Positions 22,183 through 34,058 are shown, counted from the stretch's first letter. The stretch is 64,000 nucleotides of DNA from Echinarachnius parma (GCA_037951105.1 JBAMJV010007462.1:1-64000); one strand, 5' to 3'. The notes: a model not told the origin generated them from the letters alone. Made by a program: numbers and translations.

Positions 22183-24042
22183 GGCAATTCCACGTTAAGG
22201 GAAGGACATTCAGACACAATTTTGGAACTTAAATCAAATAATTCCAGGATCCTGCTTTTGATTTTTTATTCTAAATGGCATGTCTTTGATCCTTGTTGGG
22301 ACACCTTTGATTTCCACTATTTCTAAAATTTTGACGGCATCATGTAAATTAGATATGGACACTAATGAGGCCGGTAACGGAAGGACACCAAAATGGACAA
22401 GGTTTTGTTATCAAATCAGTTTTAACTAAAACTCTGTGATATTAAATAATACAAAATATTTTAAGGGTACACATTTCATTCTCTGAAGTGTTAAGAAGAA
22501 TTTACTTGTTCTTTGATTAAAATTTGTCCGCAGATATTTGAGTTATTTCACACAAAGCGGACCAATGTTCGGTAACGGAAGGACATAATGGACTATAATG
22601 TATGATATGACACAGTAGGGGTCATTCCATGTCAAATCACCTTTAAAAAAGTGAAAATTTTCATCGCAGCCCCCTTCAAATTTGCTAATATTTGGATATG
22701 TATGATATTTCAACCTTTAAAAGCGCAAATATTTAAGTTTTAGCCCAATCCGCTCAATGGTTTTGGCGCTATGGTCGATTCTTATGGGGGAGTTTTGTAA
22801 GAAATGGGCGTGGGCACCATTTTTCAAATGGCCATTGTCCATTAACCGTTGGGTCAATTTATTTTGTAATGGTGTCATTGGACTGGGGATGTTATGTGCA
22901 ATCCATTTATGCCATTTGTGTTCATGCATGAGCGAGTTTGGATACGATAACCTTTGACCTTAGAATTTGACCTTCCGTTTTACCTCGTGGATCAAATAAT
23001 TTTGAGAATTGTTTTGGCTTAAATCTTGGCTTGATATAATTTCTACAACATATGAAAGAATTGGAGATATATTATTTCTACTTTTTTCTACAGCCTTGTT
23101 TTTAGTTTGCAAATTTCATGTAAAATGTAATTATTTTAGACCTACACCCATGTCCAAGAATTCTATAGGGGTGTATTGTATAAAAAAAAAAAGACCTACA
23201 AAAAGTCATGATCTCAGAGCCTATTCACACCCTGGCTCACCACAGTTAAATAGACCTACTACTAGTAATCCCCATACAATAGAAATCCAGACAAATGGCA
23301 TCATGGTACAAGGGCCCTGTTGCAGAAAGAGATAAAATCAATTGTGAGCCAGATCAAATGTTCTAAATGCACAAATCTGATAGCTGGCCATTGCAGGTAT
23401 TGTCTCATTATTTGGGTTTTCATATATGATAGACCAATTTTTGAACATAAATTTTGTCATAATATGTAATATGAGGTACCTTGTCCATCTGTTACCATGT
23501 GTATGGTAACGGAAGGACATTTTCTTTTGTTATTTATTAATTAACGAAAAAACACTGAGTAATACAATTGTTAGCAATGGGAAGGCCTACTTGAACTTGC
23601 TTTGCACTGAAGATTGGTCTGCTCTCTAACAACTATGTGAGCCACAAAATTAAAAATATTGATTTTTCGGTAACGGAAGGACATTTTCATAGGCTGAAAA
23701 TAAGAGGTCATTGAAGCATAACAAATCAAATAAATCATACAAATTTACTATTTTACGAAATGGTCATATCTCAGGAGTCAGAATAATGGTTTTTAGGCTT
23801 AACTGGGGAAATATAAAACAAACACAGGATCAAAACACTTTTTCACAAAAATGTCAAATTTGTGGGGTTCAAGTATGGTTATAAAGTTATTATAAAAAAA
23901 AAAAACTAAAATTATGTAAAACTAAAATTTTCTCATTGAATTCCAAAAATATAGAATTTAAGCTTTGATTTGATACCAAATTTGTATCATAAAAATGCTT
24001 GTAAAATTTTTGGTCAAATGTCCACTTTGGCGTGGAATTGCC
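22183..24042. mobile_element. 1.86-kb non-autonomous TIR element (GGCAATTCCACG ends)
   Basis: The 12-bp ends GGCAATTCCACG / CGTGGAATTGCC are perfect and are flanked by CTGATG at 22177-22182 and 24043-24048. The interior has no transposase but repeats GGTAACGGAAGGACA at least four times (about 22372, 22571, 23501, 23660), with a related AAGGGAAGGACATTC near the left end. Superfamily not assigned. Confidence 0.75.
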
Positions 24043-24054
24043 CTGATGTTAACT

Positions 24055-25285
24055 TGTGGTGTATAGTCCATGAGCCAAGTCCAAAAAGAGCCTTATTTTA
24101 GGATTTGGCTACACCCCCGGACGGGCACGGAAAATTTCGTATCAGAGGAAAGGACATGAACCCAGCTCCCGAGAAATGCTAACCCCCCCAACCAATTATG
24201 TGACACATGCCCCTTTTCACATGAAATGCAACTGAAATTTAGAAAATTTAGTTACTTACCAATTAGTTAATATTTAAAAAAAAAAAGTATGTTTCCAATG
24301 ATTTAAACACTATTAATGAAATGACAAAATCATTCCGGACAGTCTGACATAATTTGTAAGTAAATATTAATCAAATTGTGCTGCCTAGCAACATTATTTT
24401 CCCTAGCAACCAATTTTACCTTGCATATATGCTTGCCGTTTTCTTTTTTCAAGGTGATTTTCTTTTCAGAACTGAATATAAAATTCTCTGAGCCATTAAT
24501 GTCACTTTGATGGACTTTATATTGATTCTAAAGTGATAAATTTCAAGAAAAATAAGCATTTCAACAATATTATCTGATACAGGTGTTTGTTAGTATATGC
24601 CAAACCAAACCACCATTTTCATGAAAATGCCATTTTGCTGTGCAATTGTGTACAGTTAGAATACATCCAGTCGATTAAGACAATATAACTTGTGAACTTA
24701 AGATTTATAAATATATATGTTTATTTTTTGAAATTATAAATGGACAAGACATAACATTAGTAGCCTTGATTGTGCAAAGCTAAGTGAATAAATTTGATTA
24801 TCCATGGAGGCAAATGTGTTGCCTAGCAACGACTTTTACCTAGCAACCACATATATTACATATTTTGAGCATTTTTGTACCCTTCCTCATAAATGTTCTG
24901 ATTTATAGGCCTGTATTACTTTGAGTACTCGGTTAACATGGGTTAAACACATTTGCAATACTTAAGTTTCTCATGGACCCCGTTTACAGTGAAAAAAAGG
25001 CCGGGCCGAGACGCGTCTCGGCCCGGCCTTTTCTTCACTGTAAACGCTCAAAAGGCCAAATGCGGGGCCAAAAGTGGCCGCGCATTTGGCCCTGCTCTGG
25101 AGGTAGTCTCGGCCGCGGCATTCCTGGGCACATTTTTTGCTGCATAGGCCTACATTAGTCCAAGTAGATTCTTGATTAAACTTGATGGTGCAACATATGA
25201 AGACTACTTAGTTGTCCATGGAGATCAGTACGTTGCCTAGCAACCACACTTTATCTAGCAACCACACATCTGACTTATATTCCAG
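24055..25285 (+). repeat. GTTGCCTAGCAAC-rich repeat, copy 1
   Basis: A non-coding repeat, inverted relative to 53790-53371 plus 42294-41150. It contains near-tandem sub-units (start to start ~415-437 bp), each with TCCATGGAG, then GTTGCCTAGCAAC, a ~12-bp spacer and CTAGCAACC (about 24381, 24818, 25233). CTTG at 24420-24423 marks the site that, in copy 2, holds the gypsy element. A 75-bp palindrome (24972-25047) lies inside. Confidence 0.75.
24972..25047. repeat. Near-perfect GC-rich palindrome
   Basis: GTTTACAGTGAA, then AAAGGCCGGGCCGAGACGCG, is mirrored by CGTCTCGGCCCGGCCTTTT and CACTGTAAAC, around GACGCGTC. The only irregularity is the AAA/CTT step. It sits in copy 1 of the 24-kb repeat; the corresponding part of copy 2 lacks it. 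Confidence 0.9.
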
Positions 25286-25352
25286 TTTATTTCATCGTCT
25301 TTCTTGTGATTTTTTGCGTTATATATTATGATTACTTTACATACAGCGTGCA

Positions 25353-25366
25353 TATGTGTGTGTGTG

Positions 25367-25418
<52 letters not shown>

Positions 25419-25480
25419 GTGTGTGTGGGTGGGTGAGTGGGTGGGTGAGTGTGTGTGCGTATGTGTGTCAGTATATGTGT
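25353..25480. repeat. (TG)n microsatellite
   Basis: A long TG repeat with GGGTGGGTGAGTG interruptions. The Cys/Val frame (plus) and Thr/His frame (minus) across it are artefacts. Confidence 0.95.
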
Positions 25481-26489
25481 GTACACAATTGACACTAAGC
25501 TTGGCAATGTGTTGATTTGAATCCAATTATTTTGTATTATTATAATATGTATTAAATTGTTTAAATATGTGTTGCATTATAGCCTTCGCCTGAAAAGTGG
25601 TAGTAAGATTACAATATATATGATGCCGTTCATAGTGATTTGAAATATCATTCAGGTCTAATATAATATTTTAATAAAATCGGGGGGAATAGCACGTTTT
25701 ATGATATACCCAAGTCCAGCCAGGGCTTTTTTTAAAGAGTGTGCTGCACCCCGGAGTTTTCAAATAATGGTATTTTCAATACTTGGTAAAAAATAAAACC
25801 AGACTACATCCAAGTTAGATGGCTGCACTCATCAACATATCAAGGAGCGTGAATAAGGGCACTACAATACGGTAACGTATTACCATGACAATGAGGGGTC
25901 ACGTGACTATGTATGAGTCATTTCCCATGACACGGAGGTAACCCTTTTGTCTTTGATAAAATCTACATCATTCATAGGACTTCATCATTCTGTTAATTGT
26001 CTTATCGTCCATACAATGACACCACCACCATCATCATCAATCATCATCATCATCACCACCACCGATATCACCACCACCACCACCACCACCACCACCACCA
26101 TCACCATTTATGAATGGAAAATAAGATTATAATTGTTTGTATATACATCTACATCAATGAACGACACAAAACCATCTTTCATCAGGATATACAAATATAA
26201 CTAGTCGAGTAGTGCACAACGTTTATACTCTCTGAACCTTACCAGTAAGGGAGCTAATTAAAGAGGGGAGAAAATCAATTCAGCTGAATTAAAGAACACA
26301 GAATGCAATGAACACGTTTTAACAATGTTGGAAATATGGTTGTATTAAAATATAATCAAGGTTTGTCCAATTTCTGGTAATCGTATGTTGAATATGTACA
26401 CCGGTATTGGATGGCAACAAATATTATCTCAATTCATATATGGTTTATTCATTTAAAAAACATATTGCGGTCACAGGGCTGAATTGCAT
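25481..26489. other. No gene recognised; (CAC/ATC)n microsatellite inside
   Basis: No coding motif. A trinucleotide repeat of CAC/ATC runs from about 26016 to 26104 and gives a Thr/Ile-rich false frame. The rest is AT-rich sequence up to the LINE-B tail. Confidence 0.5.
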
Positions 26490-26963
26490 AATTGAATTGA
26501 ATTGAATTGAATTTCACATTTATTGGTAAATTTGGCATTAAAAACATTACAGAGGAATATACAAAATATAAAACAAAGTGTATATAGGGGTCACATCTAT
26601 GTAAGCCAAAGGCTTGAGGAGGCAGAGTGACCCCTGGTAAAAAAACAGAAAATATACAAATATAATAATACATCTGATTACAAAATATAGTATATAAATA
26701 TAAGTTTAAAACTCACACAATACAATTAATTGGTTGATTAATTAAGCAATGACTTAAAATGATTTAATAAATAAAGCTTAAAAACAACACACATCCTTAT
26801 AAGAACCCATACGACAAACTAACAAGACAAACAACAAATATACATGATAATTACGTCAAAAGAAACGACTGAGAAGAGCATTTGTCCAGTAAAAATTATA
26901 GGAAAAATTATAATACTAATCTAATAGAATGCAGTACGAAAATTATCAAAGTACAAAGTTCAA

Positions 26964-27430
26964 TTATTGCATGGTCAAATATTTCCGATATTTTTTCTTA
27001 AAATTATTATAAAAGAGACATTTCAAATTTGCGGGTATTGCACTATTCCAAATTTTGGTTCCTTGGTTTTTAATTGATAGTTGCCAAGAACATTAACATC
27101 ACCATTTTTATGAATGGGGATGACTTTACTTATTTTCATAGAATCTGGGAAGATTCCAGATGAAATAGATAAATTACAAATATGTAAAAAGGGAAAAGAA
27201 ACGAATGAAATAATTGTTTTTATAAAATTTGAACTAATACCGTCTATACCCGTAGACATACTTTGTTTCATGTTTTTAGTGACACTCACAATTTCATTTT
27301 CGTTGGTTGGGAACATAAATAAAGATTTAACGTTACTGGTTGATAAAAAAGACGTGAAGTGTTTATCCGTATTTCCAACATTTGCTGAAATTGTGTTTCC
27401 AATATTACTAAAATATGTATTAAAACTTTC
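26964..27430 (-). pseudogene. LINE-B reverse transcriptase stub joined to ORF2 C-terminus
   Basis: The stub carries STGIDGISSNFIKTI, FPDSMKISKVIPIHKNGD and ends at NVLGNY, where intact relatives read NYRPISLLP. Two bases later, in a new frame, follows GTKIWNSAIPANLK, the conserved ORF2 C-terminal signature, and a stop at 26964-26966. Everything from the NYRP block through FADD and the thumb is absent. Confidence 0.8.
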
Positions 27431-27492
27431 GGCAATTTCCTTTTCATCACAAATCTTCTGATCGTTTTTTTATAACGTACGAGGGTAGAACT

Positions 27493-28634
27493 TTAGAAGT
27501 ATTTTTTGCCTAATAACTGATTTAAAACATTCCACGTCTTTTTAAAATCCTGTTTATTTAATTCTAATTTTCGAGTATAATATATTATTTTCGAAGAACG
27601 TATAATACAATTCAACTTATTGCGGTATCGAATATATTTATTTTTATCAACTTGATCATTAGAGTTTAAATGCTTCTTGTAAAGTCTTTGTCGTGTAGAC
27701 ATAGAGCGTAGAATACCAGCAGTTATCCAAGGTTTTCTCGCAACTTTCTTTTTCCTTTTCCTAGTCTTTATCACAGAATGTTTCTTACGAATATTATTGA
27801 AAGTTTTCATGAAATTATCATACGCTCTATTTACATCAGTTTCACAAAGTACAGCATTAAAATCAGTATATTTCAACTCATCAATAAAAGATGGCATATT
27901 CAATTGGGTTGTTACAAGAGGAGATTCGTGAAAAGGCTGTTCCGAATGAATACTATCTTGTACAATTTCAAAAATTGGAAAGTGGTCAGATATGTCCGTG
28001 TACAATATTCCAGGGACAATGGGTTTGTCGAAAACATTAGTAAAAATATTGTCTATACATGTGCAAGAATGATTCGTTACTCGTGTGGGCTTGGTTATGG
28101 TGGGTCTAAAACAGAAAGAATTAAGCATATCAAGAAATTTACTCGTACCAGTATGACTATTATATTTAAGGAGATCAAAATTAAAGTCACCAAGTAAGTA
28201 GCAGGGTTTATTTTCTCTAGCCATTTTACTTAAGCATGTTTGCATTAAGTCTATAAATTCATCTGATCCAGTGTTGGGTGCTTTGTATATCACACCAATA
28301 ATAATATTTTTACTTGTTGCTTGTTCAATCTCAATAAATAAAGTGTTAACATCATCAGTTTGAAATTGGAGATCTAATTGATTTTGAAAATTAAAATGAT
28401 TATTCACATACATACAACATCCACCACCTCTTCTTTCTCTAGATACATGAATAAAATTACAATCGGGTATATTGTACATAGAGGGTATTGTTTTTTTTCA
28501 AACCAAGTTTCAGAAAATGCGTACACACCAAAACTATGATTCAAACTGTGTAAATAATCTTGAACGGAATGAAATTTTGATGCTAGGCTACGAGCGTTTA
28601 AGTGAAACATCGATAGTATATGCGGCTTAACCAT
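27493..28634 (-). pseudogene. LINE-B endonuclease domain
   Basis: The first part (28634-28404) has MFHLNARSLASKFHSVQDYL and FSETWF; after a frameshift near 28480 (in a run of A on the minus strand) the second part (28479-27493, 328 codons) continues with ERRGGGCCMYV, IIIGVIYKAPN, YLLGDFNFDLL, KPTRVT, CIDNIFTN and SDHFPIFEIV. These are the EEP nuclease blocks in order, with the catalytic GDFN and SDH motifs intact. The C-terminal part carries the PWITAGILRSM linker that precedes the reverse transcriptase. It is related to the LINE-A endonuclease but clearly a different family. Confidence 0.88.
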
Positions 28635-28921
28635 GTATGAGTTCTAAAATCACTATGTTCGTGTGCACATTTCATATGACATTCATTACTACATTTACAA
28701 GTAAGTTTTAATTGATTCCTTCGTATTACTTTGTTACAAGTGCTGCATTTCATTTTGATTGACACAAATATACAGTTACATAAAACATAAAATCGAAGTT
28801 TGAGTGATTATAACAATCAATAGAATGGATTGATTTTGAGTATAACAAGAAAGTGCTAAAACTGTCTGCACTTTAAAGTATGTGTTCTATCGTGCGTGTT
28901 TAACTCTCATTGAGAGGTATT

Positions 28922-29706
28922 TTATCTAATGTTATGTTGTCTCAGATCTGCTTTGCATGACACAGTCAAAAGTCTGTTCGTTTGAGTTCTGATTTTGATT
29001 CTGCCGTCTTGTGACCATACCTTGTTTGTCGGTGTGGGGTATGCTCGTCGTGCCTCGCTCAACCATCGCTGCCTCTCTGCTGTTAGGTTTTCGTGAATGA
29101 AGATGTGGGTCCCCTTCAGCTCTTTCCTGTTCGCGTAGAACAGGGCCCGTTGACGGTAGCGGCTAAACTTCACGATGATGGGGCGGGTTGTTGGGTGTCC
29201 ACTTCTGTCCTGTTTGCCGCGTTGTCCGATGCGATGTGATCGGTCGATGTCGGCTACGGTGATATCCTGGTTGAGTTTTGTCTTCGCGATGTCGCAGACG
29301 ATGAAATCGGTGTCCTCGCCTGGCTTCTCGTTGATCCCATGAATAACCAGGCAATTCCGCCGCGAGTACTGCTCTAGCTCCTCCAGTTTTCCCTGGGCTT
29401 GATCGACCTCTTTTTGTAGTTTTTCGATTTGTTTGTCCCTCTTTTCAATTTCCAACATTAATCCTTCATGCAGAGCCTGGCTTAGTGGTGGAATAAGCCG
29501 GCTAAGGAGTTTTTTTTATCGCTGAATGCTTGGATGATGGCATCAGCCATGTTATCTTAGGGATTGATTGGTGCGTTGCTTTCTTTTAGACCCCCTTCAG
29601 AAGCTCCCATTTCTTTCGGGTATTGTTCAGTTGGCGGGTCATTATCAGGTGACGTGATTGGCGCGGTGGCTGGTTCCATCGTTTGGCCCGATCGTGTAGT
29701 AGGCAT
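28922..29706 (-). pseudogene. LINE-B ORF1 (coiled coil plus RNA-binding-type domain)
   Basis: The likely start is MPTTRSG at 29706. The frame meets a TAA at 29557-29559, restarts at MADAIIQAF (29550) and shifts in the A8 run near 29511-29518. From LLSRLIPPLSQALHEG it continues as a 178-codon open frame. That frame has a charged heptad-type coiled coil (about residues 1-32), then EQYSRRNCLVIHGI and an RRM-like segment with RPIIVKFSRYRQRALFYAN, and a basic C-terminal domain. LINE ORF1 proteins of this plan bind element RNA as multimers. With one stop and one frameshift it is a pseudogene. Confidence 0.8.
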
Positions 29707-30020
29707 AGTAGAAACTGGTAGAAATAGTCCCACAAATGTAGTACAAAGGGCCATGTGATTGAAGACAGATCCAAATTCAGGTCATTGGCAAGCCAATCTC
29801 TCGGCCCTTTGTACTCATAATGTCTTCATACACCTAAATTGCATACAAAGATTAACAAAATTTTAAATAGCTACATATACAATATATTTTAAATAATACA
29901 TGTATATATAATGCAAAGAGTAATCATAAATGATTGAGAAGGAAGAATAATAGGCGTAGCTTGATAAGCATTGTTCCTCCCTTTAATCCTCCAAATGAAA
30001 AAAGGCACTGGTCGAAAATT

Positions 30021-30087
30021 GGTCAGGACTCGAACCCGGATCTCCAGCTTGGAACGCTGACGCCTTGACCACTTGGCCACGGGGACC
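30021..30087 (-). tRNA. tRNA-Gly(TCC)-like SINE head, copy 1
   Basis: Read on the minus strand: GGCCAAGTGG fits the A box, TCAGC-GTTCCAA-GCTGG gives an anticodon arm with loop GTTCCAA (anticodon TCC), and GGGTTCGAGTCC fits the B box. The 3' side continues into a SINE body instead of ending, so it is a tRNA-derived SINE promoter and not a free tRNA gene. Confidence 0.75.
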
Positions 30088-30114
30088 ATGTGATTGAAGA
30101 CAGATTTAAATTCA

Positions 30115-30181
30115 GGTCAGGACTCGAACCCGGGTCTCCAGCTTGGAACGCTGACGCCTTGACCACTTGGCCACGGGGACC
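30115..30181 (-). tRNA. tRNA-Gly(TCC)-like SINE head, copy 2
   Basis: Nearly identical to the 30021-30087 copy but lacking its own body: it joins directly to AAATTCAGG and the next unit. It looks like a duplicated head. Confidence 0.7.
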
Positions 30182-30491
30182 GTGTGATTGAAGACAGATG
30201 GCAAGCCAATCTCTCGGCCCTTTGTACTCAATTAATTCACGGGGAAGGAGTTACGAACAATGCAAGCCGCCTGTACTTCAGCTGGATCACAAAGGAGTGA
30301 TTCAAGTATTAGTTAGAACATATATATAAACGAAAGGCGAACTAATACATACAGCTTTGGTTTCTTCCTATATTTAAATAATGCAAAGATTAATCATAAA
30401 TGATTGAGAAGGAAGAATAATAGGCGTAGCTTAATAAGCATTGTTCCTCCCTTTAATCCTCCAAATGAAAAAAGGCACTGGTCAAAAAATT

Positions 30492-30558
30492 GGTCAGGAC
30501 TCGAACCCGGGTCTCCAGCTTGGAACGCTGACGTCTTGACCATTTGGCCACGGGGACC
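30492..30558 (-). tRNA. tRNA-Gly(TCC)-like SINE head, copy 3
   Basis: Same A box, anticodon arm and B box as copy 1, with two small changes (GACG in the D side, AAATGG in the A-box side). It is followed on the minus strand by the same SINE body. Confidence 0.75.
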
Positions 30559-32035
30559 GTGTGATTGAAGACAGATCCAAATTCAGGTCATTGGCAAGCC
30601 AATCTCTCGGCCCTTTGTACTCAATTAATTCACGGGGAAGGAGTTATGAACAATGCAAGCCGCCTGTACTTCAGCTGGATCACAAAGGAGTGATTCAAGT
30701 ATTAGTTAGAACATATATATAAACGAAAGGCGAACTAATACATACAGCTTTGGTTTCTTCCTATATTTAAATAATGCAAAGAGTAATCATAAATGATTGA
30801 GAAGGAAGAATAATAGGCGTAGCTTAATAAGCATTGTTCCTCCCTTTAATCCTCCAAATGAAAAAAGGCACTGGTCGAAAAATTGGTCTCCGCCAGGACT
30901 CGAACCCGGGTCTCCAGCTTGGAACGCTTGGAACGCAATGAGTTAGTATATAGATATCACTTTGGATTAATGCTCATATCTCAGACAAAAAAAACATCCA
31001 ATTAACGTGAAATGTTCGCACATTACTTTGTGGATATATCAGATCACTGCAGTACAAAGTATATTAATCCCTCATCCTTTTTTGCACGTGTGTCAACAAA
31101 GTTACTAGATCACTTTAACCATTAACGGGGTACTGCAGTTTGATAAGGCTTAACTTTAGTGAAATCAGCTACCTATGAAATAGTCTAGTGGGATTTCTGG
31201 AAAATGTGCATGTTAGGAGCATTTGGGAGTAAAAGTTGGGAACCAAGATATTTCACATAATTTAGGGGTGCTGAATCCGATTAGCCCTGTTCCCAAGCGA
31301 AATATTGAGTTTTTGAACATCTAATTTGCCTAAACAAACTGGCCGCCAAAATGACACCTTTTTAAGCTTGTAAAACAAGTTTGTTCAATAATTTTGCAAC
31401 CAGGCGAGCAAAACTAAATGTCTAGAATGATGATTACTATCAAAAGGAACATGCATATGATAACTCTGATGTATTTAGTGTACACGAAGACACATACATA
31501 TGCAAATTAGTAGCCGCCACTACAGAAAAGTCTTACAAAACAAGTTATTTTGTGGCAATTTAAGCCTACTGAATATAACACTGATAATCAGTGTCTTAAT
31601 CATTCCTGCGAGTCAAATAATTGAATGAGATCGTTTCATTGAATCACCAGTAGTATATTTTGCTTATATACAAAAAGAATTGGAATATTAAAAATGGCCT
31701 CCAATTGACGCTATATATTTGAGCGGATAGAAACGTGTTTATTATAACTCTGTAACTAAGCTATAGAGTAAAACATACGAAGAAGCGATGCGCAGATGTA
31801 TGCTTTCAATAAGGGACGTCAAAAAGATTATTCTGATGAATTTAATGACATGGATGACTTATGAATATGCAAATTATTGGCTGCCATTAGTGACAAAATT
31901 AACGTTTTAATCATTTGAGAGTTTATCTTTTATGTAGTATTTTAAGTAGCAAATCACATCAAACGTGTAAGAACATTGAATATTCTTCTGTCCGTGATAT
32001 TTCATACGAAGGTAAATAAAAACAACAAAAAAATA

Positions 32036-32476
32036 CTTCCTCCCTAAGCAAAATGGCGTAACTTTTTAACAAATAGGGTTTGAGCAACATAACTTGGCAG
32101 GAATATTTCTAAAATTATTGGCTAACGTCTCCGTGAAAATGAATTTGATCCGCCTTGCCATGCATGAGTGAGCACACATTAAAGGAAAAATGTCACTTTT
32201 CAAAAGTCACAAGAGTCAAAAAAGTGAAAATTTTGCCTTTGATGTGTGGTCACTCATCCATGACTCGACGGACCAATTTAATTTTCACACATAAGTTAGT
32301 CAATAAATGTAGGAACAATCCTGCCGAGTTATTTTTCTCACTCATGCCTGGCATGGCGGATCAAATTCATTTTCACAGAGACGTTAGCCAATAATTTTAA
32401 AAACATTCCTGCCAAGTTATGTTGCTCAAACTCTATTTGTTAAAAAGTTACGCCATTTTGCTTCGGGGGGGAAGTT
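32036..32476. repeat. Long inverted repeat with ~140-bp arms
   Basis: AGCAAAATGGCGTAACTTTT (about 32045) pairs with AAAAGTTACGCCATTTTGCT (about 32443), and the match continues through AACTTGGCAGGAAT / ATTCCTGCCAAGTT and TTGATCCGCC / GGCGGATCAA to GAGTGAG / CTCACTC. The loop contains a third, diverged copy of the right arm (32265-32340). Confidence 0.85.
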
Positions 32477-32913
32477 ACTTTTTTGTTGTGTTTATATTAG
32501 GATTTAACTAAACTGGTAACTGGTATTTCTGATTGATTGAAATCAGTGAAATACATCTGCACATATCCTGTTTGGAGAGTGTGGTTAACGAATATCAAAG
32601 CACACAAATCAATTTATTTATTGGAGATTTCACCAAATTGGTGTCAGGTAGTAACACGATGTTTAATGAAAAGAATTAAGCTTGTAGTTAAAACAAAAGG
32701 GACCTTTGGACTATGTTTGATATATATATAATGATAATGCAAGTACGATTTTACATATTTTAGTATACTTTGTACTTTGAACTAAATCTGCATATATAGG
32801 CCCTTTTCTGGAGTGTGTGCTTAACATGAATGACCGATACTGAGCACGAATGTAGTCAACATACTTATCACATACTTCACCAAACTGGTATCAGGCAGTC
32901 ACGCGATATTTAA

Positions 32914-33473
32914 AGGGGTATTCCGGGCCTGATAAAACCATTCGTTATTTGAATAAGCAGAATAAGAGGCATAATTGGTGAAAATTTGATCAAAATCGGA
33001 CAAGAAACACGGGAGTTATACCTATTTGAACATCATGTAGTAATGAGCGATCGTTTCAAAATTGCCGCCATATGCAACATCATTGACGAGCAACTTGCCA
33101 TGGCTTTAGTACATGAAAATACACTTATTTCTCATTTTCGTTGCTAAAAATTAATTTTTCTCTGCTTGTTTTCACGAATTCATAGAAGAATATCGATGGG
33201 CCAACCTCTTTGGAATTTATAAGCTCATAAATTTGCTTTGTTATTAAGAAAATTTAAATTTTTAAATATTTCCATGTAGAAGTCAAAATGGCTGCAGCTC
33301 GCAAGTGACGTCACGATCAATAGCAATTGCGAACGATACTAAAAATCGGAGCAAAGTTCATCCTGTCATAACTTTTGTATTGCTCTACCGTTTTGGCTCA
33401 GATTTTCGATCATGATTCTTCATATTCACTTCATTTTATAGCAAACATCACATTTCTGGGGTGGAATTCCCCT
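32914..33473. mobile_element. TTAA-type MITE, second family (AGGGGTATTCC ends)
   Basis: A 560-bp element flanked by TTAA (32910-32913 and 33474-33477), with ends AGGGGTATTCC / GGAATTCCCCT. Its interior is unrelated to the AGGGRTAG family. Non-coding. It lies in the centre of FB-iv. Confidence 0.85.
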
Positions 33474-33482
33474 TTAACTGTG

Positions 33483-33999
33483 CCGTCACACTATAGCCAC
33501 GCTCTGTCTGCGTTCTCGTACTTATAAAAAAAAAAAACATTTTTTTCAAAGCGCAGGGGAAACGCCGACAAATCGAGCGATTAGTGACACAATGGTAGCT
33601 CGTTCCCGCTCTTGCCACGGCCTGAACACGCTCTGCGTACGCTTTGGCCACGCTTTCCGAGCTATTCACTGTGCACGCTCGGTGTATCTTTAACAATAGC
33701 TCATAACAATGAGACGAGGTCATTTGCTCTACGCTCTCCACACGACCTCCACACGCTCTGTGCGATCCAATACCATGTACGAATGTAGTTGAACACCCTC
33801 AGTGCGTTTCACTACGCATGCTCTTGGCGTAGATCTGTTTTAAGAGGTGGGGTGGAGGGAATGCACGCTATTCCCCACACCAAATTGAGACCGAGACAAC
33901 TGGTTGTGTTGGCGGGTGTCGAGGACCGAGGTGGTTGGGTCGGAGATATTAATAATGTTAGTTTTCTAAACAGTGTATGAACATCGTTGTTTTGCAACC

Positions 34000-34058
<59 letters not shown>

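Larger units (their letters stand above)
26490..29706 (-). mobile_element. LINE-B: CR1/Jockey-group element, internally deleted
   Basis: In minus-strand order: ORF1 (29706-28922), ORF2 endonuclease (about 28634-27493), the first part of the reverse transcriptase (about 27430-27070), a direct jump to the ORF2 C-terminus (27069-26964), a 3' UTR with an AAGCCTTTGGCTT hairpin (about 26609-26622), and a CAATT pentanucleotide tail (26491-26514). The catalytic core of the reverse transcriptase is missing. Both ends are retained, so this is an internal deletion, not the usual 5' truncation. Confidence 0.85.
29757..30940 (-). repeat. Tandem block of tRNA-Gly-like SINE units
   Basis: Four tRNA-like heads occur on the minus strand (30021-30087, 30115-30181, 30492-30558, and a truncated one at ~30895-30938). 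Each full unit continues into a body ending near AATCATTTATGATTA. A composite of SINE plus spacer is duplicated directly with an offset of 393 bp (for example 30241 and 30634), and a third partial copy lies at 29757-29920. The spacer includes CTCTCGGCCCTTTGTACTC. The block abuts the 5' end of LINE-B. Confidence 0.8.

Noticed and set aside
25306..25526. Cys/Val-rich and Thr/His-rich frames
   Set aside because: Translation of a (TG)n microsatellite.
27778..28197. 139-codon plus-strand frame
   Set aside because: Antisense shadow of the LINE-B endonuclease.
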